Source: Bacteroidaceae bacterium
GTDB lineage: Bacteria; Bacteroidota; Bacteroidia; Bacteroidales; Bacteroidaceae
Assembly: GCA_017466965.1 (NCBI GenBank)
Contig: JAFTTD010000104.1
Span: forward strand, 1-10,626
Length of the DNA stretch: 10,626 bases
Reading direction: 5' to 3'
Made by a program: the position numbers and the translations under genes
Shown here: positions 7,179-10,626 of the stretch, in pieces
Numbering within the stretch: the stretch's first letter is position 1
Layout of the letters: every line of letters starts with the position of its first letter
The notes under the pieces: model-generated
The model's input: the letters and a program-made list of their open reading frames with translations, nothing else
Told to the model about the DNA's origin: nothing
Databases searched by the model: none

Positions 7179-7214
7179 AGAGGGTATGCCAGACCGATTT
7201 TGGACATACCCTCT
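7179..7214. terminator. Second hairpin between convergent genes, probable bidirectional terminator
   Basis: AGAGGGTATG at 7179-7188 pairs perfectly with CATACCCTCT at 7205-7214. A C-A mismatch (7189/7204) and a C-G pair (7190/7203) continue the stem, leaving a loop of about 12 nt. It lies 28 bp after the tex stop, and TTCTTTTAT follows it on the plus strand, as expected for a terminator. It faces the end of the GH2 gene. It shares the GGTnTGCCA core and the C-A mismatch with the hairpin at 4353-4390. Confidence 0.75.
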
Positions 7215-7215
7215 T

Positions 7216-7253
7216 CTTTTATATGTTTACTTTTCTTTTATATGTTTACTTTT
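7216..7253. repeat. 19-bp tandem duplication at the 3' end of the GH2 gene
   Basis: CTTTTATATGTTTACTTTT (7216-7234) is followed directly by a second copy (7235-7253) differing only at the last base. The second copy contains the GH2 stop codon (TAA, read from 7248 to 7246). A shorter third match, ATGTTTACTTT, lies 20 bp further on inside the coding sequence (about 7262-7272), where it encodes KVNI of the final residues. Confidence 0.85.
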
Positions 7254-9678
7254 CGCAGCTAATGTTTACTTTGGCAGGCTTAAGTCCCGGAGCCGATACG
7301 GTGAGAGTAGCTTTGCCTTTCTGTGAACTGCTGCGTATGACGCTTATGGCCCTTCCTTTCCATGCGTTGTGCTTGTTGTCAACTGTTGAGCCTAATTCCT
7401 TTATGTCACCGTTGCCGGCTGCTATAAGTTTGGCTTTGCCTGTCAGCTTGAATGTCAGTTCTGTAGATTCGTTAGGGCATACGGTGCCATTCTTGTCAAC
7501 AATCTCTACCGTTACGAACGAAAGGTCCTGACCGTCAGCCTTTATCCTTGTGCGGTCGGCACTCGCTCTGATGGCATAAGGCTTGCCGGCAGTGCGAAGC
7601 TCGTTCTTGCCGTTGTTCAGACGTTCAATCACATTTCCGTTCTCGTCAATAGCTTCTGCGCGCAGGATGCCTGGCTCGTACTTCACTCTGATTACTGCCT
7701 TGTATTCTTCCTTCCTTGTTGTTGGGCGCTCTGCTATCACCTTGTCGTTCAGGTACAGGCGCACCTTTGGTGAACGAGAGTATATTTCAACGTCTATGTC
7801 TTTGCCTTCATGCCCTGGCCACGTCCAGCTTTCAAACGTAGGCCATACGCTCCACTGCGTTTCCCTTATCTGTCCGTAATATCCGTTGGGTTCCTTTACG
7901 CTCAGGTAGAGCGGACGGTCTACATTCCATAGCAAGTCGCGATAGTATGATATAGGCTTTCTCTGTCCTGTCATGTCAATGTCGCCGCAGTAGGCTGCAT
8001 TCCATGGGAACTGGTCTCTGCTGTAGTGCTCACCTTCGCTCTCGCCCTTGTAGTACCAGCGTCCTATGCTCGATTCTCCCAGATAATCAACCGATGTCCA
8101 CACGAAGTCGCCGATTATGTAGTCATGGTCGTGCGAGTATTCCCAGTTGCGGTAAGCCTCGCGCGGATATGATTCTGTCTGGAACATTATTCTTTCCGGA
8201 ACGCGCTCATGGTCTGTCTTGTGCTTGTGAATCATATAGTTGTAGCCCACTATTTCGAATGCTTCAGCCAGCGGGTCATATATTTCCCAGTCGCTGTCCC
8301 ATGCGCAGAGGGCGGAAGTGACGGGACGTGTAGGGTCGAGTCTGCGGCATAGTCCGGCAAGTTTCCTTGCCGTAGTGACAACTTGAATTTCCTTTCGCTC
8401 AATAACCTCATTGCCCACGCTCCAGCAGAATATGCTCGGATGATTGCGGTCGCGCAGCACCAATGCGGCTATGTCCTCCTGCCAGTGCTTGTCAATCAGT
8501 GTGCTGTAGTCATACTTCGTCTTGGCTGAACGCCATCCGTCGAACGCCTCGTCAATGACCAGCAAGCCTATGCTGTCGCAGGCGTGAAGGAATGCTTCAG
8601 AGGGATGGTTGTGGCTTGTGCGCACAGCGTTGAATCCTGCTGCTTTCATCATCTCTACCTTCCTAACCTCGGCCCTGTCGAATGCTGCCGCACCCATGAT
8701 GCCGTTGTCGTGGTGGATGCATCCGCCGTTCAGCTCCACCTTCTCACCGTTGAGGATAAAGCCGCTTTCCGCTGAATATGCTATTGTTCTGATGCCGAAC
8801 TTCTCCTCGGTTGCGTCAATGGTTCTGCCGCCTTCGCTGATTGACAACTTTGCCTTATACATGGTTGGTGACTCTGGACTCCAAAGTTGCGGACTGCCGA
8901 TGCTGACATGCTGCTTCACATTCACCGTCTCGCCCGACTTTAGGCGCACATTCTTGCTGCCTTTGCCTACTTCCTTGCCTTTATTGTCAACAATGGTGGC
9001 TGTCACGCTGATTTCCCTTTCGCTCGCTCCTTCGTTGCTGACCTCCGTAGCTATCGCCACTTTTGCCTTGTCGTTGCCTACTTCGGGAGTAGTGATGAAT
9101 GTTCCCCAATGCCTGAAATGCACATCGGCTGTGCAGATGAGCCACACATGGCGGTATATGCCAGAACCGGTGTACCATCGGCTGTTCTTCTGTTTTGAAT
9201 TATCTACGCTGACGGCTATCGTATTCTTTCCATTAGGAATTATATGGTCTGTAATATCATGGATGAACGATGAGTAGCCGTAGTGGTGAACACCGAGCGA
9301 TTTGCCGTTGACGAAAACCTCCGCGTCCATATACACGCCCTCGAAGTAGAGGCTCCAGCGCCTGTTGCCTCCGTTGTCACCTGTCTTTGTCAAGTCCAGC
9401 ACCTTCCTGTACCATCCCTTGCCCGTAGGGCGGTAACCACCGTCGTTGCCCGAAGGTTCGTCAGCCGAAGGCACTCCCTCAATGCTCCAATCGTGGGGCA
9501 AGTCAACGCGCCTCCATTCCGAATCGTCATAGTCAGCGCGCTCAGCGCCCTCGTTCAGCTCGCCCTTGCTGAATCTCCAGTCTGAGTCAATAAGAGTCTT
9601 TCTTGTTTGGGCACCGGCCGTTGCCAATGCGGAAGCCATGAGCAGAGTCATGAGGCTCCTTCTGAATAAACAGTTCAT
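7246..9678 (-). CDS. Secreted glycoside hydrolase family 2 enzyme, beta-galactosidase-like
   Basis: An 810-residue exported enzyme with a signal peptide ending near ATAGA-Q24 (no lipobox). Domains in order: GH2 sugar-binding jelly-roll (about 27-185, with LPHDWSIEG and GWYRK), immunoglobulin-like GH2 domain (190-297), TIM barrel (300-590), then two C-terminal beta-sandwich domains (DUF4982-like about 595-690; a Big/Ig-like one about 698-808). Catalytic residues are visible: the acid/base Glu424 in SVGNEVIER, and Glu502 in QTESYPRE as likely nucleophile, followed by GDFVWTSVDYLGES where LacZ has GGFVWDWVDQ. The family hydrolyses beta-linked galactosides and sometimes other beta-glycosides (glucuronides, mannosides), retaining the anomeric configuration. 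Subfamily specificity cannot be read from sequence by eye. It is probably periplasmic. No SusC/SusD, sensor or other CAZyme gene lies beside it. The stop codon sits in a 19-bp tandem duplication. Confidence 0.93.
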   Translation of the reverse strand: MNCLFRRSLMTLLMASALATAGAQTRKTLIDSDWRFSKGELNEGAERADYDDSEWRRVDLPHDWSIEGVPSADEPSGNDGGYRPTGKGWYRKVLDLTKTGDNGGNRRWSLYFEGVYMDAEVFVNGKSLGVHHYGYSSFIHDITDHIIPNGKNTIAVSVDNSKQKNSRWYTGSGIYRHVWLICTADVHFRHWGTFITTPEVGNDKAKVAIATEVSNEGASEREISVTATIVDNKGKEVGKGSKNVRLKSGETVNVKQHVSIGSPQLWSPESPTMYKAKLSISEGGRTIDATEEKFGIRTIAYSAESGFILNGEKVELNGGCIHHDNGIMGAAAFDRAEVRKVEMMKAAGFNAVRTSHNHPSEAFLHACDSIGLLVIDEAFDGWRSAKTKYDYSTLIDKHWQEDIAALVLRDRNHPSIFCWSVGNEVIERKEIQVVTTARKLAGLCRRLDPTRPVTSALCAWDSDWEIYDPLAEAFEIVGYNYMIHKHKTDHERVPERIMFQTESYPREAYRNWEYSHDHDYIIGDFVWTSVDYLGESSIGRWYYKGESEGEHYSRDQFPWNAAYCGDIDMTGQRKPISYYRDLLWNVDRPLYLSVKEPNGYYGQIRETQWSVWPTFESWTWPGHEGKDIDVEIYSRSPKVRLYLNDKVIAERPTTRKEEYKAVIRVKYEPGILRAEAIDENGNVIERLNNGKNELRTAGKPYAIRASADRTRIKADGQDLSFVTVEIVDKNGTVCPNESTELTFKLTGKAKLIAAGNGDIKELGSTVDNKHNAWKGRAISVIRSSSQKGKATLTVSAPGLKPAKVNISCEK

Positions 9679-9721
9679 AATGATGATATATTTTTATTAG
9701 TGTTTAAGTTTTTTGCACTTA

Positions 9722-9729
9722 CAAAGTTA
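9722..9729 (-). promoter_or_regulatory. Putative -7 box for the GH2 gene
   Basis: The minus strand reads TAACTTTG, matching TAnnTTTG, 43 bp before the GH2 start codon. A partial -33 (CTTG at 9752-9755) lies 22 nt upstream, slightly long and one base off consensus. The predicted leader is roughly 37 nt. Confidence 0.5.
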
Positions 9730-9892
9730 ATGGTTTTAATGAACTTTTTAGCAAGTTGAAACATCTTTTATCTTTATGAGTGCGATACTGAAGGATGTTT
9801 TCATCGTTTTCTTATTAATGTTTTGTTGGGTATATGTTTGAGAATCAAAGAATTATTATATGATTATCCCTTGGCGCTCTTTCCCTTATTTT

Positions 9893-10036
9893 TCACTGCG
9901 CTGCGGTTTGATTTTCTGTGTGGAGGAGTTCTAATTGCAGCGCACTGCTGTTAGAACTCCAGTGCGCTGATTTGAAAATGTCAAAATCCTTAAAGTTTTG
10001 CATCAGAGGACTTAAATTAAAAGTTTGCATTTGCAT
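9893..10036 (-). CDS. Possible small protein or repeat-derived open frame, 47 codons
   Basis: An ATG at 10034-10036 opens a 47-residue frame beginning MQMQTFNLSPLMQNFKDFDI and ending in LLHTENQTAAQ before a TGA at 9893-9895. The same frame is open further upstream to a TAA at 10148-10150, giving 84 codons without a stop, although I see no ATG, GTG or TTG in the upstream part. The composition is protein-like (WSSNSSALQLE, RFKRSKPGNR), but I cannot assign a family and there is no recognisable ribosome binding site. The frame covers a cluster of inverted repeats (9894-9969), so it may be a by-product of a dispersed palindromic element or the remnant of a longer gene. It lies antisense to the dnaX leader. 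Low confidence as a real gene; worth a homology search. Confidence 0.3.
   Translation of the reverse strand: MQMQTFNLSPLMQNFKDFDIFKSAHWSSNSSALQLELLHTENQTAAQ
9894..9969. repeat. Three copies of a 10-bp GC-rich motif, two direct and one inverted
   Basis: CACTGCGCTG (9894-9903), CAGCGCACTG (9938-9947) and CAGTGCGCTG (9960-9969). The last two are exact reverse complements; the first differs from the third by one base. The middle copy can therefore pair with either flanking copy, and either pairing would disrupt the 9925-9960 hairpin. A further weak outer pairing exists between TTTGATTTTC (9907-9916) and GAAAATGTCAAA (9974-9985), with one base bulged. Confidence 0.7.
9925..9960. repeat. Inverted repeat with internal stem (strong hairpin)
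   Basis: GGAGTTCTAA (9925-9934) pairs perfectly with TTAGAACTCC (9951-9960). Inside, GCAG (9937-9940) pairs with CTGC (9945-9948) around a CGCA loop, separated from the outer stem by a two-base internal loop. The structure is centred in the 501-bp gap between the divergent GH2 and dnaX genes. It has no U-run and is far from any gene end, so it is not a simple terminator. It could be a regulatory hairpin or a palindromic repeat element. Confidence 0.75.
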
Positions 10037-10148
10037 CCTGTTTCCTGGCTTACTCCGTTTGAACCGCTGAACAAAGGCTGGGGCGTGCCGCAGAAAAATT
10101 GGAATGTAAGATTCTTCAAGTTTCGCGAACTCTGTAAATAAAAAACAT

Positions 10149-10156
10149 TATCTTTG
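10149..10156 (+). promoter_or_regulatory. Putative -7 box for dnaX
   Basis: TATCTTTG, the same octamer as in the promoter at 2631-2638. It ends two bases before an in-frame ATG at 10159-10161, so that ATG would lie at or before the transcript start. This argues for a start at 10174 or 10180. No TTTG is seen 19-21 nt upstream; GTTTCG at 10120-10125 is the nearest, weak candidate. Confidence 0.5.
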
Positions 10157-10179
10157 CAATGACAAAACATATAATGGAC

Positions 10180-10626
10180 ATGGAAAACTATATAGTATCA
10201 GCTCGCAAGTACCGTCCGGCAACGTTCGCCACCGTAGTGGGGCAGGAATCGCTGACCACGACACTGAAGAACGCCATACGGTCGGGACAGTTGGCGCACG
10301 CGTATCTGTTCTGCGGTCCGCGAGGAGTGGGGAAGACCACTTGCGCCCGTATTTTTGCTCGTACAATCAACTGCATGAACCCTCGGCCCGACGGTGAGGC
10401 TTGTAATGAATGTGAGTCATGCAAGGCATTCAATGAGCAGCGTTCGTATAACATTCACGAACTTGACGCGGCTTCGAACAATTCGGTGGACGACATTCGT
10501 CAGCTGATAGACCAGGTGCGTATTCCGCCCCAGATAGGCAAGTACAAGGTGTTCATCATTGATGAGGTGCACATGCTTTCAACAGCTGCTTTTAATGCTT
10601 TTCTGAAGACATTGGAAGAACCTCCT
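10180..10626 (+). CDS. dnaX: DNA polymerase III subunit gamma/tau, N-terminal part (runs off the right edge)
   Basis: The first 149 codons of DnaX, the AAA+ clamp-loader ATPase that loads the sliding clamp and links polymerase cores to the replisome. Residues 1-13 read MENYIVSARKYRP. Walker A is GPRGVGKT at 46-53. Four cysteines at 65, 75, 78 and 81 form the zinc-binding module. ELDAASNNSVDDIR (94-107) is the family signature. Walker B is VFIIDEVHML (124-133, Asp128-Glu129). The window ends in TLEEPP, the start of the sensor 1 region. I chose the ATG at 10180 because homologues begin close to this point. In-frame ATGs at 10174 and 10159 add 2 or 7 residues, and the latter is nearly on top of the -7 box. 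The usual protein is several hundred residues longer, so tau/gamma frameshifting cannot be judged here. Confidence 0.96.
   Translation, partial: MENYIVSARKYRPATFATVVGQESLTTTLKNAIRSGQLAHAYLFCGPRGVGKTTCARIFARTINCMNPRPDGEACNECESCKAFNEQRSYNIHELDAASNNSVDDIRQLIDQVRIPPQIGKYKVFIIDEVHMLSTAAFNAFLKTLEEPP

Noticed and set aside
8609..9277. A 222-codon open frame on the plus strand inside the GH2 gene
   Set aside because: It is antisense to a well-conserved GH2 coding region with intact domains and is rich in Ser/Leu/Pro, as expected for a shadow frame. It has no promoter box or homology that I recognise.
10025..10141. 38-codon plus-strand frame ending in RFFKFRELCK before dnaX
   Set aside because: It has only a TTG start, is very short, and overlaps the longer minus-strand open frame. 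I cannot support it as a gene.

Overview
The window looks like a chromosomal segment of a Bacteroidales bacterium (Bacteroides/Prevotella type). The evidence is the protein set (a Bacteroidales-style DnaX N-terminus, Tex, a COG2509 FAD protein, a DUF2461 protein and a secreted GH2 glycosidase). In addition, TAnnTTTG boxes, the -7 element of the Bacteroidetes primary sigma factor, lie upstream of six of the genes or operons. Strong Shine-Dalgarno sequences are absent, which is also usual in this phylum.

Layout, left to right. (1) 1-147, minus: the N-terminal end of a sugar nucleotidyltransferase, cut by the window edge. (2) 148-523: an AT-rich gap with arrays of an 8-bp repeat in two opposing orientations. 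(3) 524-2552, minus: a two-gene overlapping operon, a DUF2461 gene followed by a CbiA/CobB-type cobyrinate a,c-diamide synthase. (4) 2682-4349, plus: a COG2509 FAD-dependent dehydrogenase behind a full TTTG-N20-TAnnTTTG promoter. (5) 4350-4495: a hairpin between convergent genes. (6) 4496-4936, minus: a small META-domain (HslJ-like) lipoprotein. (7) 5022-7151, plus: Tex, a nucleic-acid-binding accessory protein. (8) 7152-7245: a second hairpin related to the first, then a 19-bp tandem duplication reaching into the next gene. (9) 7246-9678, minus: a secreted GH2 beta-galactosidase-like enzyme. (10) 9679-10179: a 501-bp gap with a cluster of competing inverted repeats, overlapped by an 84-codon open frame on the minus strand. 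(11) 10180-10626, plus: the N-terminal part of dnaX, cut by the right edge.

The genes do not form one pathway. They are mostly housekeeping or single-function units in one- or two-gene transcription units arranged divergently and convergently. cbiA has no other cobalamin gene beside it, and the GH2 gene has no SusC/SusD, sensor or transporter beside it.

I see no defence system, integrase, transposase, CRISPR array, tRNA or rRNA. The least ordinary material is intergenic: the octamer arrays, the two covarying terminator-like hairpins, and the palindrome cluster with its unannotated open frame upstream of dnaX.
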